Of a stretch of DNA of 64,000 nucleotides, positions 9,344-17,163 are shown in pieces. The notes under the pieces were generated by a model. The model was not told the origin of the DNA and searched no databases. It saw only the letters and a program-made list of their open reading frames with translations. Position 1 is the first letter of the stretch; every line of letters begins with the position of its first letter. Where the stretch lies: contig NZ_JAHNZO010000002.1 of assembly GCF_018998565.1 (NCBI RefSeq), positions 124,001 through 188,000 on the forward strand. Direction: 5' to 3'. Origin of the DNA: Paenibacillus oleatilyticus. Its GTDB lineage: Bacteria > Bacillota > Bacilli > Paenibacillales > NBRC-103111. The position numbers and the translations under genes are program-made.

Positions 9344-10686
9344 TGCTTACCGATTCGCTGCGCATTTTATCCCGTTATTGGCTTACCCGCCAAGGACGCC
9401 GGTGGACGGACCGGACTTCGCTCGAGCGGTGGCAGGAAGCGCGCATCCGGAACCATTTGGACCGGGTACGGCGGCAATCCCCCTTTTACCGCGAATGGTG
9501 GGGGAATCGTCCGCTGTCGGAATGGCGGGAGTTTCCGATGATCGACAAACAAATCATGATGGAACAGTTTGACCGTCTGAACACGGTGGGTATCCTGAAA
9601 GAGGAAGCCTTTGCTCTGGCGCTCCGCGCGGAACAAACGCGGGATTTCACTCCGATGATCGGCGGGACGACCATCGGCTTATCGTCCGGAACGTCGGGAC
9701 ACCGGGGACTGTTTCTTGTCAGCCGGGAGGAACGGCTGGCCTGGGCGGGTGCCGTGCTGGCCAAGGTGCTGCCGGGATCGCTTTTCGGCAAGCACCGCAT
9801 TGCTTTTTTTCTGCGAGCCAACAGCAACTTGTATGCTGCTGTAGGCAGCCGGCGGCTGCAGTTCCGGTTCTACGATCTGCTCGATCCTTTGGAACGCCAT
9901 CTGGACCGGCTTCGGGAGCAGCAGCCGACTTTGCTCGTCGCGCCGCCTTCCATGCTTCGCCTGCTTGCGGAGCAGCAAAAAGTGGGGCGGTTATCGATTG
10001 CGCCCGGACGCATCGTGTCGGTGGCCGAGGTGCTGGACCCGCTCGACCGCCGGTATATCGAGGAAACGTTCGGCCGGACGCTGCATCAGGTTTACCAGTG
10101 CACCGAAGGTTTTCTTGCCGCCACATGCGCTCACGGTACGCTGCATATGAATGAAGATATCGCAGTTATTCAGAAAGAATATGTGGATTTTGAGCTGCGG
10201 AAGTTCATTCCGGTTATTACCGATTTTTCCAGAATGGCGCAGCCGATGATCCGCTACAGGCTGAACGACGTGCTGACCGAACGTACGGAGCCTTGTCCTT
10301 GCGGATCGCCGTTTACGGCGATTGACACAATCGAAGGGCGCTGCGACGACTTGTTCTATTTTCCGGATCGGCGTGGGGAAGGATGGGTGCGCGTATTCCC
10401 TGATTTCGTCAGCCGGGCGCTGCTTGCCGCCTCCGGAGACATCGAAGCGTATCGCGCCGTGCTCCATGCTCCGAACCGGCTAGAGGTTTCTCTGCAAGTC
10501 TCGGACGGCAAACGGGCGGAGACCGAAGCGGCCGTGGCGAACGCCTTGACCGGTCTGTGCGATCGGGTCGGCTGCCGCACGCCGGGGTTCGAATTTACGG
10601 TGTATGCCTTCCAGCCGGGAGACCGGAAGCTTCGGCGGGTGGAGAGGAGGTTCGGTCTTGACCTCGATGCTGCGCTTATTCGATAG
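9343..10686 (+). CDS. Putative adenylate-forming enzyme (F390 synthetase-related)
   Basis: 447 residues; the start overlaps the previous stop (TAATG) and is preceded by AAGGAGGGG. The nucleotide loop SSGTSGHRG (114-122) and the late motif MIRYRLNDVL resemble the A3 and A7-A8 core motifs of the ANL superfamily, as in the short phenylacetate-CoA ligase/F390 synthetase branch. The ending CPCGSPF..ID.IEGRCDD is also seen in PaaK-like enzymes. It should activate a carboxylate as acyl-AMP. In an OleC-like role it could close a beta-lactone or charge the substrate for the ATP-grasp or transferase partners; that is not shown by the sequence. Confidence 0.8.
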   Translation: MLTDSLRILSRYWLTRQGRRWTDRTSLERWQEARIRNHLDRVRRQSPFYREWWGNRPLSEWREFPMIDKQIMMEQFDRLNTVGILKEEAFALALRAEQTRDFTPMIGGTTIGLSSGTSGHRGLFLVSREERLAWAGAVLAKVLPGSLFGKHRIAFFLRANSNLYAAVGSRRLQFRFYDLLDPLERHLDRLREQQPTLLVAPPSMLRLLAEQQKVGRLSIAPGRIVSVAEVLDPLDRRYIEETFGRTLHQVYQCTEGFLAATCAHGTLHMNEDIAVIQKEYVDFELRKFIPVITDFSRMAQPMIRYRLNDVLTERTEPCPCGSPFTAIDTIEGRCDDLFYFPDRRGEGWVRVFPDFVSRALLAASGDIEAYRAVLHAPNRLEVSLQVSDGKRAETEAAVANALTGLCDRVGCRTPGFEFTVYAFQPGDRKLRRVERRFGLDLDAALIR

Positions 10687-11818
10687 GGAATCCATCGGAC
10701 AACTCGAATGGCCTGATACGGCTGACGGCGGCTATGCCAAGCGTTACTTGCTTCCGCTGCTTCAACAGCCGGTTGAAAATTTCGTGCCGAACTTGTCTAC
10801 GGCTCTGCATGTGCTTCAGTTGAATGACAACGTATTGCCGTTAACCGTCAATGAGACGGAGTACGATAATTCGTACGTCTGCTCTCCATATACCCACTAC
10901 GTCAGCTATGCGAAGCAGGAGTTGTACCTGCTGAAGTCACGCCCGGTACAGCTTGCGCTCGGCGGGCTGCTTTCCGCCATAGGCTGGCTGCTGAAAGGGA
11001 GCGGCTTCAACCGTGCGGTGCACGTCAACAATTGGCTGCTGTCGACCAATTTGTATCCCGAGCTGTCTGACGAGGAAATGGAGGATACAGTCCGTTACTT
11101 GCTCCGTTCGTTTCCGCAGCATACGCTGATTTTCCGGTCCCTCAACCGGACGACGAACGCCACGATGATAGATGCGCTGGAGAAGCTGGGCTTCCGCATG
11201 GTTCCGAGCCGGCAGGTCTATCTGCTCAAGCCGTCGGACGATGCCTGGATGAATGCCAAAGCCCGCTGGCTTCTGAAGCGGGACTACGGCCTGCTGGACA
11301 AACACGGCTACGAAGCCGTTGGTCCGGAGGAGCTGACGGAAGCGGATATGTCTCGGCTGGCGGACCTGTACCGGGCGCTTTATTTGGATAAATATTCGTA
11401 TCACAATCCGCAGTTCGGAACGAGCTTTTTCAAGCTGGCATGGCAGGAAGGGCTGCTGGAGCTTCATGCGCTTCGTCACAAGCCGACGGGACGCTTGGAT
11501 GCGGTGCTCGGCTTCTTTTGCCGCAATGGAGTCATGACCACACCGATCTTCGGCTACGATACGTCACTTCCGCAGGAGCTCGGTTTGTACCGCATGCTGT
11601 CGTCGGTGCTGATCGGCATTGCCCGGACGAACGGCCATCTGCTCCATGAAAGCTCGGGGGCCGCGCAGTTTAAGCGCAACCGCGGAGCGGTCGCGGATAT
11701 CGAGTACAGCGCCGTTTACGACCGTCATCTGCCCTTCCGCCGGCGTTCCGGCTGGATGCTGCTGCACAAGACACTGAACGGCATCGGCATCCCGCTTATG
11801 AAAAAATATAAATTTTGA
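10658..11818 (+). CDS. Uncharacterised protein of the ketosynthase operon, possibly an acyltransferase
   Basis: About 386 residues. The TTG at 10658 is chosen because GAGAGGAGG lies 7 bases upstream; an ATG at 10667 is possible. I do not recognise the family by name. The middle and C-terminal parts (ADMSRLADLYRALYLDKYSYHNPQF, then LGFFCRNGVMTTPIFGYD and ELGLYRMLSSVLIGIARTNG) read like a GNAT-type fold with the usual beta strands and an acyl-CoA binding turn, so an N- or O-acyltransferase is the best guess. It overlaps the adenylate-forming gene and is followed by the SDR gene after 28 bp, so it belongs to the same transcript. Confidence 0.65.
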   Translation: MTSMLRLFDRESIGQLEWPDTADGGYAKRYLLPLLQQPVENFVPNLSTALHVLQLNDNVLPLTVNETEYDNSYVCSPYTHYVSYAKQELYLLKSRPVQLALGGLLSAIGWLLKGSGFNRAVHVNNWLLSTNLYPELSDEEMEDTVRYLLRSFPQHTLIFRSLNRTTNATMIDALEKLGFRMVPSRQVYLLKPSDDAWMNAKARWLLKRDYGLLDKHGYEAVGPEELTEADMSRLADLYRALYLDKYSYHNPQFGTSFFKLAWQEGLLELHALRHKPTGRLDAVLGFFCRNGVMTTPIFGYDTSLPQELGLYRMLSSVLIGIARTNGHLLHESSGAAQFKRNRGAVADIEYSAVYDRHLPFRRRSGWMLLHKTLNGIGIPLMKKYKF

Positions 11819-11846
11819 GACAGGAGCAGGGGAAGGAGGGATTTCG

Positions 11847-12692
11847 ATGGACAACGTCCAGCCGGTAGCCTTGGTCACAGGCGCGTCCAGCGGCTTCGGG
11901 TTGTTAACGGCGGTCGCGCTTGCGCGCGCTGGCTACAGAACCGTTGCGACGATGCGCAATCCGGACAAATGCGAAGCGCTTCAGGAGCATGCGGAGCGCA
12001 GCGGGGTGCAGGAACTGATCGATATCATGCCTCTGGATGTTACCGATCATGAGGCGATCGGCCAAACCGTCGGTTCGATTGTCAAAACGTATGGCCGGAT
12101 TGACGTGCTCGTGAATAATGCCGGTTTTGCCGTCGGCGGTTATGTCGAGGAGGTACCGATGGAGCAGTGGAGACAACAGCTAGAGACGAACGTTTTCGGC
12201 GTGATCGCCGCGACCCAAGCCGTGCTTCCGCATATGCGGGAGCGGAGATCCGGGTACATCGTCAACGTCAGCAGCGTCAGCGGACTCAGCGGCTTTCCCG
12301 GCTATGCGCCTTACAGCACGTCCAAGTTCGCCGTGGAAGGCTTCAGTGAGTCGTTAAGGCTCGAAATGAAGCCCTTCGGCGTTAAGGTCGTACTCATCGA
12401 GCCGGGCGCCTACAAGACGGACATTTGGCAAAAAGGCTTCGCCTCCATGTGTACCTCCGAAGCTTCGCCTTACCGGCATTTGCTGGAGAAGGTGCTGCGG
12501 TACTCGAAGCAAGCCGCCGCTACCGCCCCGGACGCGACGGAGGTTGCGGATACCATTGTCCGCGTCATCCGGTTGAAGCATCCCAAGCTGCGTTATCCGC
12601 TCGGCAGAGGGGCTAAACTGAGCCTGGGGAGCAAGGCGCTGATCCCTTGGCGGTGGTACGAATCGATTGTGCTGCGTCTGCTCAACAAATGA
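11847..12692 (+). CDS. Short-chain dehydrogenase/reductase
   Basis: 281 residues with a GGAAGGAGG site. Classical SDR motifs: TGASSGFG (11-18), NNAG near 90, Ser in NVSSVSG, and Tyr156-x3-Lys160 (YSTSK). The basic residue in TMRNP after the second strand suggests NADPH preference. The C-terminus (ADTIVRVIRLKHPKLRYPLG) is typical of the 17-beta-HSD/YbbO-like subgroup, which acts on lipid or aldehyde substrates. It is the last gene of the operon before a clear terminator, so a reduction of the lipid-like product is plausible. Confidence 0.88.
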   Translation: MDNVQPVALVTGASSGFGLLTAVALARAGYRTVATMRNPDKCEALQEHAERSGVQELIDIMPLDVTDHEAIGQTVGSIVKTYGRIDVLVNNAGFAVGGYVEEVPMEQWRQQLETNVFGVIAATQAVLPHMRERRSGYIVNVSSVSGLSGFPGYAPYSTSKFAVEGFSESLRLEMKPFGVKVVLIEPGAYKTDIWQKGFASMCTSEASPYRHLLEKVLRYSKQAAATAPDATEVADTIVRVIRLKHPKLRYPLGRGAKLSLGSKALIPWRWYESIVLRLLNK

Positions 12693-12714
12693 AGCGCATA
12701 AAGGACATAAGACA

Positions 12715-12765
12715 AGGCCGTTCCTGGTCGGAGACGAATCCGCGGGAACGGCCTGTTTGTTTGCC
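12715..12765 (+). terminator. Intrinsic terminator of the ketosynthase operon
   Basis: AGGCCGTTCC (12715-12724) pairs perfectly with GGAACGGCCT (12745-12754), followed by GTTTGTTTG. Confidence 0.8.
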
Positions 12766-13103
12766 GGCATCTGTTCTGGCCTAGATTCCGCGTTCAGGGT
12801 GACCCACTCCGTATACTTCATTTAAAACTCTAAAGCACGTGTCGAATGTTTGGAGTGAAATAGCTTATTTAAAGGGGATATAAACTCTTAAACCTTTGCA
12901 TTTGCATCAATGTAGTATGATGGGGTTGAAGCTCGAATGAGGAAAGGAGTCGAACGATCATAAAGATAACGATCGCAGCCTGTCTTGCCGGTGAGCCTGT
13001 ATTAAATGGGGAGAGAGCATCCGTCGGCAAAGGCGCTGCATGGAGCGGCGCGTTTGTAAAAAAAGATACTCGCCTGCAAGATCAACCTAAAGGAGGATTA
13101 TAG
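12766..13103. other. Intergenic region before the UvrA paralog
   Basis: About 340 bp. A possible -10 (TAGTATGAT) lies near 12914. A frame without stop runs from about 12958 to the TAG at 13103 directly in front of the uvrA-like start, but it has no ATG, GTG or TTG. I see no convincing gene or RNA. Confidence 0.4.
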
Positions 13104-15611
13104 TTGAAAGAAGCCATCTTGATCCAAGGCGCCCGTGAAAATAACTTGAAAAACATCTCGCTGACGATTCCCAGAAATCGATTGGTCGTCTTGACCGGGC
13201 CATCCGGGTCCGGGAAATCGACGCTCGCGATGGATACGCTGCAGAAAGAATGCCAGCGGCAGTATATGGAATCCATGGGCATGGTCACGGATTCCATCAG
13301 CAAGCCGAAGGTCGATTCCATCGCCGGATTGTCTCCGTCGATCAGCGTAGGGCAGCACGTCACGAACCGCAATCCGCGGTCGACGGTGGGCACCGTAACG
13401 GACATCTATACGTATTTGCGGCTTTTGTACGCCAAGCTCGGGGAGCGGCCGTGCCCGTCGTGCGGCGCGACCGTTCCGCCTTCGTTCGAAGAGGCGGGCG
13501 GCTTGAGCGAGGAGGACGAAGCGTCCGGCCAGCCGCAATACGTTCGCTGCCCGAACTGTACGGCCGAGCTTCCCAGGCTGACGATGGGCCATTTCTCGTT
13601 CAACAAGCCGGAGGGCGCCTGTGGAACATGCGACGGACTCGGCAGCGTAGCCAGCCTGAACCAGGAGGCCGTCTTCGACGAAGAGCTGAGCCTGCGCGGG
13701 GGATGCGTGACTTTGTGGTACGAGTCCCTGATCGATTACCAGAACAGCATTCTGCAAGCCGCTGCCAAGCATTACGGATTCGTCTTCGATCCGGATCAGC
13801 CGTTAAAAGAGTACGGCCAGGTTCAGCGCGATTTGTTGTTCTACGGCGTGGAAAGCGAAGCCTTCCTGCGGCACTTCCCGAACGTCCAGCCGCCTAAAAT
13901 GGTCGGCAAAGGGAAATTCGAAGGCGTCGTTACGAGCTTGTGGCGCCGCTATCTGGAAAAAGACGGCAACCCGAACGGCTCCGCGTCCGTAGGAGCGTAT
14001 TTCCATCAGCAAACGTGCACCGAGTGCCAAGGAACTAAATTAAACAAGGAAAGCCGCCGGGTGACGGTGCGCGGAGCGTCGATTGCCGAGGTATCCTCTT
14101 GGTCGCTGGATGACGTGCTGTCGTGGCTGAACGGTTTGCCGGGAAGTTTGCCGCCGGCCGGACGAGAAATGCTGGAGCCGGTGCTGAACGATTTGCCGGA
14201 GCGGCTGAAACGGGTGATCGATGTCGGCTTAGGATACTTGTCGCTTCATCGGCAGACGGTGACGCTGTCCGGAGGGGAGGCGCAGCGAATTCGGCTCGCT
14301 TCCTTGCTCGGGTCCGGTCTCACCGGGGTGCTGTATATTTTGGACGAGCCGTCGGCAGGGCTACATCCGCGGGATACGGAAGGGTTAATACATGTCCTGA
14401 AGCAGCTTCGCGATCTGGGAAATACGGTGCTTGTCATCGAGCACGACGTCGAGGTAATGCGTGCGGCCGATCATGTCATTGACATGGGTCCTGGGGCGGG
14501 CACTATGGGCGGAACCGTCGTCGGCGAGGGTCCGCTGGAGGCTCTGAAGCTATGCGAGAGCTCGGTCACGGGCGCTTATTTGCGGGACGAGAGCCGCTTG
14601 GCCCCGGGGCGGGTCAGAAGGCGGGGCAACGGGAGCTTCCTGAAGATCCGGGATGCCTATGCGCGGAATTTAAAGCACATTACCGTTTCGTTTCCACTCG
14701 GCTGCCTGATTTCGGTGACCGGCGTGTCCGGTTCGGGAAAGTCGACGCTCCTGTTCGACCTTCTTGCGCCGGGCGAGCAAGCGGGAAAACGCGAAGGCTG
14801 CGGAGCTATTACCGGTCTGGAGCATATCGGAAACTGGATTACGGTAGACCAATCGCCGCTCGGGCGGATGCAGCGTTCGAACATTGCGACGTATACCGAA
14901 GTATACACCTCGATTCGGAACCTGTTCGCCAGCTTGTCGGAAGCGAGACGGAACAAGCTGACATCGAAGCACTTTTCGTTCAACACGCCGGGTGGACGCT
15001 GCGAGAACTGCCAGGGACTCGGCGTTTTATCGCTGCACATGCATTTTCTTCCGAATCTGGAAGTGCGGTGTCCCGCCTGCCGTGGCAGAAGGTTCCAGGA
15101 AGAGGTGCTGCGTGTTACCTACAAAGGCTATACGATATCCGATCTGCTCGATATGACGGTTCAAGAAAGCCTGTCCATCCTGAAGGATCAGGACAAAATG
15201 TCCAGAACGATTGAGCTGCTCTGCGAGGTGGGGCTCGGATATTTGCAATGGGGCCAGTCCGTCGCGACGCTGTCGGGCGGGGAGGGGCAGCGGATCAAGC
15301 TGGCCAAGGAGCTGAGCAAAAAAACGAAGACCCACACGCTCTATTTGCTGGATGAACCGACTACCGGCCTGCATCCCGGCGATGTGCGGCAGCTGCTCGT
15401 TTTGTTGAATAAACTGGTCGATGCGGGCCATACGGTGATGGTGGTCGAGCATAACGTGGACGTCATTCGCGAGTCCGATTGGGTCGTCGATCTCGGCCCG
15501 GAAGGGGGAGAAGCGGGCGGCTCGCTTGTCGCAGCAGGCACCCCGGAGGAAGTGGCCGCATGCGAAGCTTCCCACACCGGCCGCTTTTTGAAGGAAGCGC
15601 TGCGCTTGTAA
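13104..15611 (+). CDS. UvrA-like ABC ATPase (UvrA2-type paralog)
   Basis: 835 residues from a TTG with AGGAGG in front. Two ABC ATPase halves are present: Walker A GPSGSGKST and GVSGSGKST, signatures LSGGEAQRIRLASLL and LSGGEGQRIKLAKEL, Walker B ILDEPSAGLHPRD and LLDEPTTGLHPGD. Zinc-finger cysteines occur in CPSCG, CGTCDGLG and CENCQGLG. It is about 100 residues shorter than housekeeping UvrA (around 940). No uvrB is near. Such class-II UvrA paralogs in Firmicutes and Actinobacteria are linked to damage tolerance or to resistance against DNA-binding drugs. The long leader suggests separate control. Confidence 0.88.
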   Translation: MKEAILIQGARENNLKNISLTIPRNRLVVLTGPSGSGKSTLAMDTLQKECQRQYMESMGMVTDSISKPKVDSIAGLSPSISVGQHVTNRNPRSTVGTVTDIYTYLRLLYAKLGERPCPSCGATVPPSFEEAGGLSEEDEASGQPQYVRCPNCTAELPRLTMGHFSFNKPEGACGTCDGLGSVASLNQEAVFDEELSLRGGCVTLWYESLIDYQNSILQAAAKHYGFVFDPDQPLKEYGQVQRDLLFYGVESEAFLRHFPNVQPPKMVGKGKFEGVVTSLWRRYLEKDGNPNGSASVGAYFHQQTCTECQGTKLNKESRRVTVRGASIAEVSSWSLDDVLSWLNGLPGSLPPAGREMLEPVLNDLPERLKRVIDVGLGYLSLHRQTVTLSGGEAQRIRLASLLGSGLTGVLYILDEPSAGLHPRDTEGLIHVLKQLRDLGNTVLVIEHDVEVMRAADHVIDMGPGAGTMGGTVVGEGPLEALKLCESSVTGAYLRDESRLAPGRVRRRGNGSFLKIRDAYARNLKHITVSFPLGCLISVTGVSGSGKSTLLFDLLAPGEQAGKREGCGAITGLEHIGNWITVDQSPLGRMQRSNIATYTEVYTSIRNLFASLSEARRNKLTSKHFSFNTPGGRCENCQGLGVLSLHMHFLPNLEVRCPACRGRRFQEEVLRVTYKGYTISDLLDMTVQESLSILKDQDKMSRTIELLCEVGLGYLQWGQSVATLSGGEGQRIKLAKELSKKTKTHTLYLLDEPTTGLHPGDVRQLLVLLNKLVDAGHTVMVVEHNVDVIRESDWVVDLGPEGGEAGGSLVAAGTPEEVAACEASHTGRFLKEALRL

Positions 15612-15651
15612 GGTGGCAGGCAGGACGTCCCGTCACAAACCAGACCGTACA

Positions 15652-15687
15652 GGAGGAGGTGCCGTCGTTCGGGCATCTCCTTTTTTT
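15652..15687 (+). terminator. Intrinsic terminator after the UvrA paralog
   Basis: GGAGGTGCC pairs with GGCATCTCC (one wobble pair), followed by seven T residues. Confidence 0.75.
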
Positions 15688-15765
15688 ATGCCCGATTTCA
15701 CAATATGCACAGAAGCCGCTATAATTAGGAGATACTTTTGCATCGCAGGGAAGGGAAGCGAGTAC

Positions 15766-16404
15766 ATGTTTGCGCGTAGGGAAAGCTTAGGTCAATACGT
15801 TCGGCTTTATCCGGTGACAACGGCCATCATCTTGATTCAATTGCTTGTGATGGCGGCGATGGAGTGGTACGGATCGTCCCAAGACAGCGAAACGCTGCTC
15901 CGTTTCGGCGCCATGTACGGCGTTCCAGGCATTGAGCCGGCACTGTGGCGCTATGTGACGGCCATCTTCGTACATATCGGGTTCCAGCACTTGCTTTTTA
16001 ACAGCTTCGCCTTGTACGTGTTTGCCGCTCCGCTTGAGCGTATGCTGGGCTCCTGGCGCTACGCGGCGTTCTATCTTGCAAGCGGAATCGCCGGGAATGT
16101 GGCGAGTGCCTGGTTCCATTCGGACCCCTATATTGGAGCGGGGGCGTCCGGAGCGATCTACGGCATATACGCCGCTTACTTGTACTTATCGGTATTCCGG
16201 CGCGATCTGATCGATTACCAGACGAAACAAACGGTATGGACCATTGTGATCATCGGCTTTGTTTATTCCTTTGTCGTCCAGAATGTCGACGTTTATGCTC
16301 ATGCCGGCGGCTTCGTCGGCGGTTTGGCCGTATCCGCACTGATGACCTTGTTCGTCAAGCGGAGACGGCGCAGAGAGAGCTGGGACGAGCCCGGAGCGGA
16401 GTAA
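15766..16404 (+). CDS. Rhomboid family intramembrane serine protease
   Basis: 212 residues with about six hydrophobic segments. The catalytic dyad is present: Ser128 in GAGASGAIYG and His179 in VYAHAGGFVGG. The supporting HLLFNSFALY motif with its asparagine lies at 75-84. The start at 15766 has GGGAAGCG upstream. The tail KRRRRRESWDE is basic and likely cytosolic. The protein should cleave transmembrane segments within the membrane. It is transcribed alone, after the terminator of the UvrA paralog, and nothing nearby hints at its substrate. Confidence 0.92.
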   Translation: MFARRESLGQYVRLYPVTTAIILIQLLVMAAMEWYGSSQDSETLLRFGAMYGVPGIEPALWRYVTAIFVHIGFQHLLFNSFALYVFAAPLERMLGSWRYAAFYLASGIAGNVASAWFHSDPYIGAGASGAIYGIYAAYLYLSVFRRDLIDYQTKQTVWTIVIIGFVYSFVVQNVDVYAHAGGFVGGLAVSALMTLFVKRRRRRESWDEPGAE

Positions 16405-17116
16405 TGCAGCGGGCTCGAAACCCTGGAATAACCTGAATTGGTTTGGGAATAGAGGAACGCCGGTGCGCTAAACGGAGTTTGAAGAGGGCGATGGAAGTAT
16501 AGCGGAACTGGGGAGCATTTAAGTGTGTCGAAAAATGTTAATGCTCCCCATGATTGGCCTAATAGCGCATCACAGGTTATCTATTTTGAGCCATTCGACG
16601 ATTTCGGCCGGTATAGCGCATCTCAGTTCCCCTAAGCTTACGAGCCTCGCATCAAAGACGGAGCTTCGTGCACCGTGAAGTGAATTTGCCTCTCGGGGGG
16701 CACACAGGCCCACCGATTTAGACCGCTAGTTCAATCCAAAAGGTCAATCCCAATAGTCCCCCCTCTAAAATCAGTCTTCTCACATCAATCTCCGAAAATT
16801 TAGAATCCCCAGCTTCTTCAACCTTTCACATTAACCCGAAAATAACGGCTTCTGAGCACAATACAAGGTTTCTTGGCAAATTAGAAGAACTATAGATCAT
16901 TTCGGGAGCTACGCAGGTGGCTCGTTAGCTTCTTCGATCGAATGCGCTTACATATACTACGCTGCAGCTCTTTTTCACCGTTTACTTTACACCCCCCACG
17001 AAAAACGAATAATGATTTGCCTATACGCCTTCCTCGTACTCCGCTTAACAACTTTGCGAGTTATCCGTAGAACCGCATAAATAATCCGTCCTCCGGGAGA
17101 CAAAGAAAAGCCCCGG
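16405..17116. other. Long intergenic region with repeat-like sequence
   Basis: About 710 bp without a credible gene. The left part holds the short repeats described separately (16495-16635). The right part is AT-richer and leads into the Fur box of the siderophore ABC genes. Confidence 0.6.
16495..16635. repeat. Intergenic repeat-like element with inverted arms
   Basis: TGGGGAGCATT (16509-16519) and AATGCTCCCCA (16540-16550) form a perfect 11-bp inverted repeat. GTATAGCG occurs at 16497 and 16611, and ATAGCGCATC is repeated near 16562 and 16613. CGGAACTGGGG near 16503 is mirrored by CTCAGTTCCCC near 16622. The pattern resembles dispersed intergenic repeats that I associate with Paenibacillus genomes, but no search could confirm it. 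Confidence 0.5.
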
Positions 17117-17131
17117 TGATAATCTTTATCA
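17117..17131 (+). promoter_or_regulatory. Fur box
   Basis: TGATAATCTTTATCA matches the 7-1-7 consensus TGATAATNATTATCA with a single mismatch. It lies 33 bp upstream of the start of the siderophore ABC pair and predicts iron repression. Confidence 0.75.
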
Positions 17132-17163
17132 ATGAACGGGTTCAACGAAGGGGAGGGGTACAT

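Noticed and set aside
12958-13103. Open frame of about 48 codons before the UvrA paralog
   Set aside because: AAGGAG is present at the right distance, but the only possible start would be ATC or ATA; no ATG, GTG or TTG occurs, so I do not call a leader gene.
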